From NCBI RefSeq assembly GCF_000203815.1, contig NW_004457729.1, forward strand, positions 2,108,674 to 2,172,673: a stretch of DNA of 64,000 nt, read 5' to 3'. Under the pieces are notes generated by a model. The model ran no database searches. It worked only from the letters and a program-made list of their open reading frames with translations, and had not been told where the DNA came from. The DNA is from Cavenderia fasciculata (lineage: Eukaryota > Evosea > Eumycetozoa > Acytosteliales > Cavenderiaceae). Positions 23,453 through 35,404 of the stretch are shown piece by piece. Both the position numbers and the translations under genes were made by a program. Numbering within the stretch: the first letter of the stretch is position 1; the number at the start of each line of letters is the position of its first letter.

Positions 23453-24560
23453 TTACATGTAGATACCCTTGTCATCTCTTCTATTTATAATATTAACCAT
23501 TTTTCTATACAAAGCCAATCTTTCTTTGTTTTTACTAGATTCTTGGACACTTTGAAACACTGGATGTAATTTGGCAACGGCACCTTCGAAATTGGCAATA
23601 CTGGCTACACTCAACTCTGATGATTCTACAAGATTTTGAAGTGATATAGCTGGAATCTTAAATATTTCACACTGTTATCATATATGAAGGGATTAGTAAT
23701 TGGTATGTGATGATAATGATTTCTGTGTATCCATACATAAGATAATATTCCAGCAGTTAAACGTTCAACTAAATTTGGTGATTCCAAAGGAATGAAACCC
23801 AATTGAGCAACATTTTGGAAAGAAGAAGTATATACAACTCTCAAAAAGGGAGGTGATGGATGTCTATAATCTGTAGAAAGATAGAGTGTGTTGATGAGAG
23901 AATCCAATACAATGACAGATTGTGGTGTTTTAAAGAGACCAAAGATAGTTTCAGTCATGTTGAATGCGCGATCAGATTCTACCTTGTATTGACAGATTAC
24001 AAATACAACTGATTTGTCACTTGATGATTGATAAAGTATACATCTATTATTAATTATAATTTCATTTGATTTAATTGGTTTCTTTAAAACACATAAATAT
24101 AATAATAGTTAGATATATCTCATATTTTCATTGTCATCTCTTTGATATGTGTTGTATACATACAATATCATCTATTATAATCTCACCAATTTCAATCAAA
24201 TCAGTAAATGTTGATCTAATAAATATAGATGGAGCATCACTGGTTGAAACAATCACAACCCTGTTACTTAGATCTACACTTTTCCATGATTCATTATTAA
24301 ACTATAAAGTAAAAGTATCGAATCTATTTAGTTAGTAACATCATCATCATTACACGTTATGTGTGTGTATTGTCTACAATGATAATTACTTTAAGATATG
24401 GTTGAGAGATTTGAAGTTCTTGTCTAGTTTCTTCTTCTTCCTCTTCTACTTCCCAATTTCTTGATCTGACTGGTTGAATATCAAATGCGTTCTACAATAA
24501 ATATTAGAATGAATGAATGAGTATGATATAACAACTGTCTATCTATCTATCACTTACCAT
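23453..24560 (-). CDS. psmg1: Proteasome assembly chaperone 1 (PSMG1/PAC1-like)
   Basis: Assists 20S proteasome alpha-ring assembly together with PSMG2. Exon 1 is only the ATG (24560-24558), followed directly by GTAAGT. Exon 2 encodes NAFDIQPVRSRNWE and an acidic EEEEEE stretch; exon 3 holds VIVSTSDAPSIFIRSTF; exon 4 contains QYKVESDRAFNMTETIFG. A 65-bp intron (23736-23672) joins LTAGILSY to CEIFKIPAISLQNL, which matches the human PSMG1 pattern LTAALLSYCEVHKIPA. The end reads RDDKGIYM. The match to this low-conservation family rests on that motif and overall layout, so the call is good but not certain. Confidence 0.75.
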
Positions 24561-25048
24561 CTTTCTCTCTATTTATTAAAATACAACAAAAAAGACTAAA
24601 CAAACAAAATTTATATTAAAATTATTCAAAAACCATCACAACTTCACAAAAAGTTAACATTCATTCTAATTCTAATTCTAATTCTAATTCATTGTCATGT
24701 CTTGCATTCATTTGTCTATTACTACGAAATATATAATTCTTTAGTTTTAGTTACTAAAAGTATTTAGACCTACAACTCTTATAAAGGTCATCAATAATGT
24801 AAAGTGAAGAGCCAATCGATCAAAGATCTCTCTGATTTTTTGATAAAGTGCCACCTCACACGTTCTTTTTTCTTTGTTTTGTGGGATCGAAGCCCGCTTA
24901 CTCTTTTCTAGTTATTGGCCCTTGTCTCGACAATTGTAGATCACTTCTCTTTCTCCTCTCCCAATAAATTGTAAATAAATAGTGTACAGATAAATATATA
25001 TAAAAGTAAATAGTAATAGTTAAAGTTAGTAAATAGTTAGCGTAGAAA
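24561..25048. other. Divergent intergenic region with CTAATT hexamer repeat
   Basis: Lies between the starts of PSMG1 (-) and the beta-helix protein (+), so it carries both promoters. TTCTAA/CTAATT repeats about five times at 24663-24693. No gene seen. Confidence 0.5.
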
Positions 25049-26883
25049 ATGAAAGGGTTACTTTTAACCTTATTATTAGTACTCACCATCATATTGGGTG
25101 TATCATCATCAGTCGTCCATCAAAAAGGAGAACAGTTTCACCAAAAAGTTAAACAACAATTTGAAAGCGGTATTCTTCCAGCTGGTAGTCCAATCTATGA
25201 CTACACATGCACTGTCAATCCTGAATATCAATCATGTACAGTCGTTCCAACCCATGAACAAAATACAACATTGTATGTACTATCCTCAAAAAAAAATGAA
25301 AGTAATTAATAATTAATTATTTATTGTTTGTTTATTTATGTTTAGTTGTCCAACAGTTCCAGCATGTTTACAATATGCTGATTTACTTGGTTCCAAATCA
25401 TTGAATATTAAAGTACAAGCTGGACGTTATAGTGATTGTGTTGGTTATATGCAAGGCAATTTCAAGCTCATCAACATTGAGCCATACTCGTCGATAGATA
25501 TTGTCAAATTTACATGTAACAGTACATTCCTCCAATACACCTCCAACTCTGTTGCCAAGATGACCATCACCATCAATAACCTCAATATCCTATCGACTGC
25601 CAGTGTCGGTCCAGCAATGGGATGTTTTGCCGTGTCTTCACCATACGGATCATTGTTACAAATCACCAACACCTATATCGGTGGATGTAGATCTAACCTC
25701 AACGGTGGTGCCATCAACGCACAAGGTTTCTACGTTGTCTTGAATTCATCGACCATTTCCGACTCTTATTCCAACCAAAATGGTGGTGCCGTCTACTCTG
25801 ACGATCAAATCATTGCCTTGAACTCTTATTTCCAAGGATGTTCTGCCAAGATCGCTGGTGGTGCATTCTACACTGAACAATTGGCAATGTACGCTTGTAC
25901 AGTCAACCAATGCAATGCCTCTAGATCAGGTGTCATGCAATCCAACATCACCGTCATCACTGGATACACTGTATTGAGTGAAAACTCTGCTCTTGTCACT
26001 GGTGGTGTTAGTGACATTCAAAAGGGTAGTTACTTTAGTGCCAACAGCACTCAATTCTTCTCAAACTTTGCTAGAAATGTTGGTGTCCTCAACATCAAGA
26101 CCGCTCAAACAAAATTCCAAGCCTATAATTGTTTTTTCCTTTCCAACAATGGAACTGGCGCTGGTACTATTGTAAGTAGATAGAAAACAACAACAATATT
26201 ATAATAATTATTAATATATATATATATTTTTTTTAGAGAGTTGAATTAAATTCAAATGATGAACCATTTAATTTGGATTTAACAAAGAGCGTATTTGAAT
26301 ACAATAATGCTCAATCTATTATTGGTGGTGATGATGTTGATTTTAACGCTGCATTCTTGTCTGGTAGTTCTATTATCGGTGGATACTTTATGAGCAAGAA
26401 GTCATTTACTCCACAATACGATAGTAATTTGAATTGGGTCAATGTCAGAGTATCTTCTGATTGCCCAGCCTCTAAACCAGTTAAAAATATTCTTTATGTA
26501 TGTTGGTAAATCAAATTAGTACAAAAATCGATACGGTTATATTAATATTTATTTAATTATTTAATTATTTAATTTAGACATCGGAATACCAATGTGGTCA
26601 AGTTTATGGATCATGTTCTGGTTATGCCAAGGTTAATTATTATGGTAATGTCTATGATTGCACAAGTGATAGTTCATCATCAACTGATAGCAGCAGCAAC
26701 AGCTGGTACTCATCAAGCAGTTGGGGAGAATGGTCATCAAGCAGTTTTGAAAGCTGGTCCTCTTCCTCCTCTTCATCTGATGAGGAACATGGAAGTATCC
26801 TCGCTGCTTATCTTTTTACCATGGTTGTTGCCTTGTTATCCCTATGTATTTTCTTTACTGTCGTCATTCCAGGATTTAGATAA
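25049..26883 (+). CDS. Type I membrane protein with beta-helix-like (pectin-lyase-type) ectodomain
   Basis: Four exons, 25049-25272, 25346-26171, 26237-26497, 26578-26883, about 538 residues. Signal peptide MKGLLLTLLLVLTIILGVSS. The ectodomain has recurring coils such as NGGAINAQGFYVVLNSSTI, NGGAVYSDDQIIALNSYF and AGGAFYTEQLAMYACTV, the spacing of right-handed parallel beta-helices of the Pmp/pectin-lyase-like type. A Ser/Trp-rich stalk precedes a transmembrane segment (LAAYLFTMVVALLSLCIFF) and a very short cytoplasmic tail. Such proteins form a large dictyostelid family of unknown function. Exon 2 uses many C-ending codons, suggesting good expression. Confidence 0.85.
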
Positions 26884-27252
26884 ATACTCAATTACCAATG
26901 AAATAAATAAAAAAAAAGAAACCAACTATTTCTTTTTTTTGTATATTGATTGGCAGTCAAGATTGAATAAAATCAACTTTGACCCATCATTATCACCCTG
27001 TTTTATCTTAAATATTAAAGCCAAGTTTGTTATTGTTGTACAAAATTGAAGTTCTTTTATTTTCAATAAATAGTGTAATTATGAGAGAGAAAAAATAGAG
27101 GAGAAGAGGTGGTGAATAATAATAAAAAAAAGATATCTAAACACATGTATATATATATCTATTTCCATTATCTATCATTTGCTACGTTGTTGTTATTTGT
27201 TGTAATACATTATTGTTTTTTTTTTTTGATTGGATTTTAAACCAGTCTTTTT
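26884..27252. other. Convergent 3' intergenic region
   Basis: Between the stops of the beta-helix gene and CARMIL. AT-rich with T and A runs. The open frame running through from 26594 is out of phase with the real gene. Confidence 0.5.
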
Positions 27253-30200
27253 TTAAGATGGGGGTGGAGCAGGTCTTCTAGTTGGTGGTTTTCTCTTGTG
27301 TTGAACTTGTGGTCTGCTCTTGGTGACATGGCTGAGTGACTCGGCGTCTGATTCTGGAGCATCTGAAATTTCACCACCTGCGCCAGCAGATGACGATTTC
27401 TTGGGATCCTTGTCTTTTTTGACAACCACTGGTTTGGATGGGGTTGTCTTTGTAGGTGCTGCGGCGGGTGTTGGGGTGGGGGTAGGGGTTGGTTCGGGAG
27501 CTGGTTCGGCAGCTGGTTTACGGAACATGGGTGGAGCGCCACCGCCACCAATATTTTTGGCAATGGCGGCAGCGAGGGCTGGGTTGGCGGCAACCTTGGT
27601 GCCGACCTTGAACATTGGTTGAGGTGGCTTTTGTACTTGCACCTCTGGTGACTGTGGACCGGTTCCAGGTGCAGCAATACCAGTACGTGGTGCTGTTGGT
27701 GGTGGTCCGACCGTACGTGGTGCAACTGGAGGTGGCACATTGTTGGAAACAGCTGCTGGTGCTGGTGCTGGTGCAACAGCGACTGGAGTTGGAGTGACTG
27801 GAGTTGGAGTAGTGGATGGAGCAGTTGGTGAAGTAGGGGTGGATGGAGGGTTAGCACGTCCAAGTGTAGGTGTTTCTGGACCTTCAGAGGCAGCAGCGGC
27901 AGCAGCATTCTCTTCATGGATCAAGTCTTGGAATACACTTTCCAAGCCATTACCAATCTTTTCATAAGTGTAATCTGATGCAATTTCAAGAGCAGACAAG
28001 AAACATTCATGTACCTTGTTTGATAATTCCGCACCAGCACCCTTGACCAATGTACTTTCAATACCAGATTCATCAATATCCTTTGAACCATATTGAATAC
28101 CAGTAGCCAAACGCTTGTATGCCGACTGATCCATCGATTGGAATGTACCTTGCATAGTCTTTAAAATTTGTTGCAACATTTCTTCCTTTTTCTTGTTGAC
28201 GACTTCTCCAACCACCGATACAAACTCTTTGAGTTTTTGGTTCAATTCCATCTCGAGAGATGCATGTACAGCCTCTTTGATGAGATGCATACCACCAATC
28301 ACCTTTTCAGTGTTTTCAGCATCCTTGATAGCGACAACGTGCTCGGGATCAGTAGTCTTTCTACCGACCGATTTAATCTTGTTTAACCACTTTTCAATCG
28401 ATTGTTGTTGACCACTGGCCAAAAAGGCAAGGTTGGTGGCACCGACACCCGAACCAGAGCTCTCCATCTTGCGCAGTGGAGCTTGGTTACGGTTGATGCA
28501 ATAGTCAATATCCTTGATGATAGCAGTAAGTTTGGCAGGGTTTTCTCTGTGTGCTTGCATAATATCGACCAATGGCTTGGGCATGTTCTTTAGCGTGAGG
28601 TTACGTTCCAAACCGACTTGGAGACCGGCAAAGCCAGCCAAACCAGTCATATTGTCATCCCATACCAATGTGTTTAATGCCTTGTTGGTTTGGAGTGCCT
28701 TTCCGAGGGCAATCGCACCCTTGTTACCCATTTGGTGACCTGAAATATCGAGTTCGAGCAACGAGTCGTTGGTGGCAAGCGAGTATATGATGGGCAAAAT
28801 CTCAGTCTTTAGTTGTGTCTTTGATGTGCCGTTGGTCATGTGCAACGACTCGAGTGAAGTACCAGCTTCCAAAAGATTGACAACCGATTCAATGGCCGAT
28901 GGTCTAGACTTTGTCTTTGATACCTTGAAATTGCCATTGAGCACAAGTCTCTTGACCGAATTGTTTTGACAGAATCCTTCACAAATAACAGATACACCTT
29001 CATCACCAAAATCATTTTCACTAACATCCAATACACTAATATTTGGTATCTTATCAGCTAAACTTGCCAACATTCTTGCTCCTGCAATACCTAAATCATT
29101 ATTCTAAAAAAGAAAGAGAAAAATAAATTAATTTTACATGTTTTCTGTTTTCTGTTTTGATTTCATACTTTGGTATCAAAATTAATATCTTGAAGATAAA
29201 GATTTGAAGTAATAGCCACAACAAGTTCTTTAAGATTTTCAACTGGAACCTTTGTATTGGAGATATTGATGGATTTGAGAGTTGCTGAAGCACCAATAAA
29301 ACGAACAAGATGAGTTACCTCCTTTTTGGTGAGACGATTGTCAGAGAGATCTAGATGTCTCAATTCCAAACAACCACGTACCAAAGCACCAACAATGGTT
29401 TCCATAGTTGGGAGGGTATTTGAAATATTCAAAGTACGAAGAGCATTTGGATTGGCCAAAAAGTTTGCCAATGCAGCCGATCCATCAGCTTCCATCTTGT
29501 TGTTGCTTAGATTAAGGTATGTCAATGATGATGGCATCTTTACATTCTTTTTAAGTGCATTGCTCAATGCTGAAACACCTGCTTTACCCATACTAGTATT
29601 TGAAAAATCTAATGATGCAATACCACGTGGACTTGCCTAAAACAAAAAGAGAGATGGAATATTAATAAGAGCTATAAATATTTGTTCATTAATCTGTTCG
29701 TATTTACACCAATATAATTTGAGAATGGAATCATTCCTTTATCTTCAATTGGATTATGTGAAAGATCGATTGAAGTTAGACCAATATTCTTGTTTGCACC
29801 AAGAGTCATGGCAACAATGGGTAAAGTGTCACCTTTGGCACCGACATTGTTCATACTCAAATCTTCAATGGTAGAGTTTGTTCTCAATGTATCGGCCAAT
29901 GCAGTCAATTGATCCTTGCCCATTGGAATACCATTAAACACCAAACTCTTGAAATAGGTGTTGTATTTGAGAGCACCAAGTAAAGCTTTGATATCGCTTG
30001 CTGAAATGGGTTGTTCGATTTCATTCATGTTGAATGTTTTGATATTTCTAACTGATACAATGTGATCCATATCCCAACAAATATCAAGTCTAACAGGTGT
30101 TGAAGGATAATAATCACACAAGAATTGATAAGTTTCAACAAATCCACCACATGGTAATTCTATAGAAAATCATTGTTAGATAAATCAATCGACGACTCTA

Positions 30201-30824
30201 TGTATATATCTCTATTTACCTTTTGGTTGAATATCACCTAATCTTGATGATGGTTTAACATCCAATTTGAAACCTGCATCTTCGGGTGCACCAAGATAAG
30301 ATTGACTGAATAATAATCTAATGTTATTAATGATATCATCAGCCTTTGGAGTATTTAATCCATAAGTGAATGTTTTTGATACAACAATAATCTATAATAA
30401 ACAAAAAATAATATTAAGTATGAGATATATATAAATATCTATAAATATTTGTTTGTTTGTTTGTTTCATACCTCGGAAGCATTTGAACTTTTAATTTCAA
30501 CGATGTCCAAGAAATGAGTTTCCTTTTTAACTCTAGTTTGACCTGGTTTCAAGTAGATGACACGGTGTTTTGTCAAGAGAATGATTCTCTTGCTTGGTTT
30601 TTTATTCTTTTTCTTGCTAATCTTGTCGGCGATACCAATGTATGTCGATTCTTGATTCTTTTGTGCTAATAAAGTATTGATATACTCTAAATATATATAG
30701 ATAGGAGAGAGAGATATGAATCAATATTGAGTACTTTAAAAAGTTTGGTATTCGCACAGATCGGATCGGATCGGCGATCTGAAAGATCCATACTTCTATC
30801 GTTTGGAGTGAATTCGTCTGCCAT
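27253..30824 (-). CDS. carmil: CARMIL (capping protein, Arp2/3, myosin I linker)
   Basis: Actin regulator that binds and inhibits capping protein at the cell cortex. The 31-nt first exon (30824-30794, MADEFTPNDR) splices at GTATGG to 30686-30472, which starts a PH-like lipid-binding domain (KKPSKRIILLTKHRVIYLKPG). Further exons near 30391, 30163, 29636 and 29103 carry CARMIL-type leucine-rich repeats (LRHLDLSDNRL, LTYLNLSNNKM, LELDISGHQMGNKG). A helical dimerisation region follows, then a Pro-rich tail with PPPVAPR and PPPTAPR motifs that can bind myosin I SH3 domains. The capping-protein interaction motif LSHVTKSRP (L-x-H-x-T-x2-RP) lies within 25 residues of the end. The Dictyostelium protein is p116. 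Confidence 0.94.
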
Positions 30825-31781
30825 TGTTTCTATCTATAGTCTATCTGTTTCTTTTATATATGATACAATAACGTGTGTGTGTGTTTATAGATTTGACCTT
30901 TTTAGAATAAATAATATTTGAGATATGTATATAGGTATATGTACAACACAAACAAAAAACTTTTTTAAATAAAAGGAATGAATGAATGAATGAATGAATG
31001 AATGAATGAATGAATGAATGAATGAATGAATGAATGAATGAATGAATGAATGAATGAATGAATGAATGAATGAATGAATGAAGGAAGAAGATAAGTCTGC
31101 AGGGAGTCGTACAATACTGCTTAAATATCACCTTTCTATTCTTTCTTCTTGTGTGTTTGATGAAGATGAGGAGTGACAATATCAGTTTTTGGGTCTTTTG
31201 ATTTTTGTGTAAAAAAAAAAAATTAAAATCATTTTTTAAACCAGCTCCTTATGATAATCAATAGTTCAGTTCCCTAAAAGGGTGAAGTGACCGATCGTTA
31301 TCGACACTATCCCACCATTCTTTTATATGATTGCAAGAGATCTCTTCTCTCTCTGTTTATTTTATTCATAAAACTCAACCAACTTCATTTATTAATTAAA
31401 TTTATTCATTCATTCATTGACAAAAAACATCCAATATATATTATTATTATTATTATGAATAAAAGATAGAACTGCTAGCAGACCGATCGTAGATGGAGAC
31501 ACACATTTCCATTACGTCACACCTAAAAAAATTGAGCGATGAGACCTCCCTCTCTTTGTCTTTTTGAAATTTTTTTTATATGGGTTGGTCGGTTAGACGA
31601 CTCTTCTTGTCAGGTGATATATTATTGTTTGTTTGGTTTGTTTGTTTCTTTAATTAATGTTGTTGTTGTAATTCTTTGTATCATTAGAATAGTATAGTAG
31701 AAGTAGTAGTAGTATAGTAACAGGAGAGAGGATAGAGATAGAGATAGAGAGAGAGAGAGATAGAGATAGTTGATTCAAAAT
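30825..31781. other. Divergent intergenic region between CARMIL and the AAA ATPase
   Basis: Contains the GAAT tetranucleotide array listed separately, a T-rich GGTTGGTCGGTTAG patch near 31583, and GA repeats (31721-31768) immediately before the ATPase start. Both promoters must lie here. No gene seen. Confidence 0.5.
30976..31082. repeat. (GAAT)n tetranucleotide microsatellite
   Basis: About 26 near-perfect copies of GAAT/ATGA between the CARMIL and ATPase starts. The minus-strand frame across it reads His-Ser-Phe-Ile repeats and is not a gene. Confidence 0.9.
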
Positions 31782-32990
31782 ATGGCAAAAGAATCAATTA
31801 ATCTACTCTTGAGTCTTGCTCAAATTGGAGCTACCGTTCTAGCAGCTACACTTACTGGTCTACTCATATACTACAAGATAACAGATCATGACCACGAGAC
31901 TGAACAAGTTGCAAAGGCAGTACAAAACAAGTTAAAGTCACATCCTCGCATCAAAGAGATCAACATGCATTCATTCAACGAGTACGAGTTGCGTGTTTTG
32001 GATGGACTGATTGTTCCTGAGAACATAGGTACGTCTTTTGATGAGATTGGAGGACTCGACCATATCATTCAAGAGTTGCAAGACTCGATATTCCTGCCAC
32101 TCAAACTCAACCTATTCAATAATAATCTGTTTACAGTGCCAAGAGGTATACTGTTGTACGGACCACCTGGCACAGGCAAGACATCGTTGGCCAAGGCCAT
32201 CGCGAGAGAGTCTGGATACTTTTTCCTATCAATCAACGACTCTTTGATCGAGTCCAAGTTTTATGGAGAGTCTCAAAAGCTCATCAACGCAGTCTTTACC
32301 GTCTCGGAGAAACTGCAACCTGCTATTATCTTTATCGACGAAATCGATGCCATCACATCGAGCAGAGACACCATGTCATCGGAACTAAGCAACAGCAAGA
32401 AATCAATGTTGCTACAACTATGGGATGGTCTACTCGAATCTAAAATCATTATCATTGGTGCCACCAATAGAGCAGAGGTTATAGACGATGCTTTTCTAAG
32501 GAGAATGCCAAAGAAAATTAAAGTTGAATTACCAACAACTAGTGGTAGAGAACAAATATTAAGAATTGTAAGTGAAAACAAAGACAAACCAAACATTTAG
32601 TAATTACTAATACATATTAACACTTAATTCAATCAATATATATATTTATCTGTAGTTATTAAAGGATAATCATTCACCTGATTTTGACTTTGAATTACTT
32701 GCAGAAAAAACAAATGGGCTTAGTGGAAGTGATTTAAGAGAATTAAAGAATGAAGCTGCTAATTGTATGTATCATTTGGGGAGAAAGAAAACAAACAAAG
32801 TTATTAATATAATATGTACTTTTTAGATGCACTTAAAAATTTATTAAAATTTAAAACCCTATCAAATGAAGATGTTAGTAATTTTAAGATTCATACATCT
32901 GATATGGAAGCAATGTTGTATAGGATTAAAAATAAGGGTTTCAGACCTGATAATGCATCAATATTAAATAGTGATGTTTCAAATGATTAA
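31782..32990 (+). CDS. Msp1/ATAD1-type AAA ATPase (outer mitochondrial membrane quality control)
   Basis: Extracts mislocalised tail-anchored proteins from the outer mitochondrial or peroxisomal membrane. Exons 31782-32567, 32656-32764, 32827-32990, 352 residues, matching the family. A membrane segment near residues 10-30 is followed by the linker and the Msp1-typical FDEIGGLDHIIQELQDSI. Walker A is GPPGTGKTS, Walker B IIFIDEIDAI, sensor 1 IIIGATNR, arginine finger AFLRRMPKK. Pore loop 1 reads ESKFYGES where Msp1 usually has a KWYGES form, so a Trp is replaced by Phe. The C-terminal GLSGSDLRELKNEA is typical. The start is the ATG at 31782. Confidence 0.92.
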
Positions 32991-32996
32991 GAAAAC

Positions 32997-33050
<54 letters not shown>

Positions 33051-33485
33051 GACAGAGAGAGAGACATATAAAAGATGGAATAGAATATATATATATATGT
33101 ATTTGCACATATATACGCCATCTTTATTTTACAATGGAAAAAGAAAGAGGGTCAGGGAAAATAATAATAATAATTACAACATCCCAGCCCCTCTAAATCC
33201 AACCAAACGATTAATGGTATTTTTTTTTTACATACTTTTTTTTATTTTGTAAAAAAAGAAAGAATAATAAAAGGATTCATTCATTTCTAACATAATATTT
33301 TATAAACAATTTTAATATTAATATTAATATTAATATTATACTTTTTTTGTTTGTGACTAAAATATTTTAGTAGAATTTAAAAGAGGTAGGTTCTATTGTT
33401 AAAAATACATTTATTTTTAAATAAATAAGGTTTAGTATATAATAAATAATTTATTTGGATCGGCGCGCTACTACTACTACTACAA
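32991..33485. other. Convergent intergenic region with AAT triplet repeat
   Basis: Starts with about 16 AAT/ATA triplets (32998-33050), then AT-rich DNA and an AATATT repeat near 33310-33340. No gene seen. Confidence 0.5.
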
Positions 33486-34612
33486 TTAAATTGTAATTTG
33501 TTGTGGAATATTTTTAAATTGATTATAATAATTTGTTGAACTACGAATAAGTTGAATCCATCTAAACATTTCCTCTTGTGAAGGACATGAAATAAGATAT
33601 CTTCTCTTGGACGTACAAATGACAAAACAATTGGTTCTCTTTCCATTATCGTTGATACAATCTATTTGAATGGCACCTCCATCTTGACAGAGGTCTATTG
33701 ACCCACATGCAGTGGTTTCGGTTGGACCACGATAATAATTTAATTTTTTCTTGTCTCCCACCTGACACAGTCTCAACCATCTCTTTTTCCAGTTCTTTAC
33801 GACCTTTCCTTTCTTTACTATCCATCCCTCAGTTAAATCCATCTTTAATTTTGATAAATTCTTTTCACTTGTAAATGATTGATGAATATATTTTGTTAAT
33901 ATCCAATTCTCTTTTAATAATCTTAAATAAATAAAACAAATAAAAAAGAAATTAAAATTAATATTTAAATACATATTACAATTTGATTTTTTGATTTTTT
34001 TGTTTGATTTATACATACGAAGAATCACCAAAAGTAGGTTTAATATAAGAGAGAGGTAAATATTTTTCCCATGATTCATTTTCAATCATATTATTTGTAT
34101 TTGAAAAGGATTGGTATTCATCCAGAGACCATTCATTTGATAGATTGATTGATTGAACCTTGGATTTTAAACATTTTCTATGAATCACTGCACACCCAGA
34201 ACATATGATAACTTTATAATATATACTAGCATAGACTGGGTCTAAAGAAAGAAAAAGGGAAAAGAAATAAAGAAAAAGAAACAAATAGTAGGGTTAGAAT
34301 AATATATCTAAATATTTTTAATATTTGTTATAGTTTATAGTTACCTGGAGAACCACAATCTGAACAAGTTTTATTTTCTCTTTTTAGTAATAGATTTTTA
34401 ATCATTTCATCCAAATGATTTGAATATTGTTCTTCGTCTGTTTGTTCACCTATAGATGAACATATTGAATACTCTCTTTGTCTTGTCTCTCCACAATTGG
34501 ATTGACAGTCATTGGTTTCTTCTGCCTCTTCTTCAACAAGTTGATGTTGTTGTTGTTGTTGTTGTTGTTGGGCACTTGTTATGGAAACGTTTGTATTTTT
34601 TAAATATTTCAT
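33486..34612 (-). CDS. ArfGAP plus PH domain protein
   Basis: Probable GTPase activator for Arf at phosphoinositide-rich membranes. Exons 34612-34345, 34241-34019, 33921-33486, 308 residues. Residues about 80-125 carry the ArfGAP zinc finger split by the first intron: TCSDCGSPDPVYASIYY, then ICSGCAVIHRK, i.e. C-x2-C-x16-C-x2-C with the catalytic Arg region IHRK. A PH domain follows (GWIVKKGKVVKNWKKRWLRL ... MFRWIQLIRSS). The N-terminus has a Gln run. ArfGAP-then-PH order resembles the centaurin-alpha/ADAP type but with one PH domain. The short ArfGAP with KCLKSKVQSINL in place of the usual LG-x-HISKVRSL is divergent. Confidence 0.85.
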
Positions 34613-35404
34613 TTTTGGTAAATATTTAAATATTATTTAAAAAAGGGTACAATACAAAAGTAAATGTATAATATTATTTTTTTGAGGATTATTGTATCTG
34701 TACAGATTGTGTATACAAACAAACAAACAAACAAACAAACAAACAAACAAACAAAAAGACAATTAAATATTTTGGAAATTAATTAATTGATTGATTGATT
34801 GAGGGAGGGAGTAACAATGTAAATGATGATGGTGTTGATGGTGTTGATGATGATGGCGGTGTTAATGATGATGATGATAAAGATGAAAAAGATTGCTCTT
34901 GCTCTGTATGATACAATGGATGGAGAATATATTTTTTGATCGATTTTTGATTGATTGATTAATTAATTAATTTTTGGTTGTGTTGTTTGTGTATGTACAT
35001 ATATTTTATTTTTGGTTAGATTTAGCGGTGATGTGTTTTTTAATATACTTTATCAAATTAATTAAACACCACCACATATACACACAATTGTCATTACAAG
35101 GATTGTTGTTGTTGTTGTTGTTGTTGTTGTGAAAAAATAAATTTGGGTTAGTGTTCCAAGCTCTGTTTGGTTGGACGTGGTGATGGTGGTTGATGGTGTT
35201 AAAAACATAACTCAAAAAACAACATTGCAAAAAATAAACATCACAATCAAATTTTGTATGTGCTTGTGGGTGTGGAGATTGGGGTGGTGGTGATCGATCG
35301 ATGCAGCATCTTTGAAAAAGAGGAAGGGAAGGATGTTTTGGTTATTAAAAGGAGTTTGGGCAAATTGATTGATTGATTGCGGTCGACTTAATTGATTGAT
35401 TGAT
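34613..35404. other. Intergenic region rich in simple repeats
   Basis: AAAC repeats at 34715-34755, TGAT/GATT repeats at 34787-34800, GATGAT/GTTGAT near 34830-34880 and TTG triplets at 35104-35130. A minus frame at 35230-35006 reads through these repeats and is not accepted as a gene. Confidence 0.5.

Noticed and set aside
30841-31179. Minus-strand frame with His-Ser-Phe-Ile repeats
   Set aside because: It is the translation of the GAAT microsatellite.
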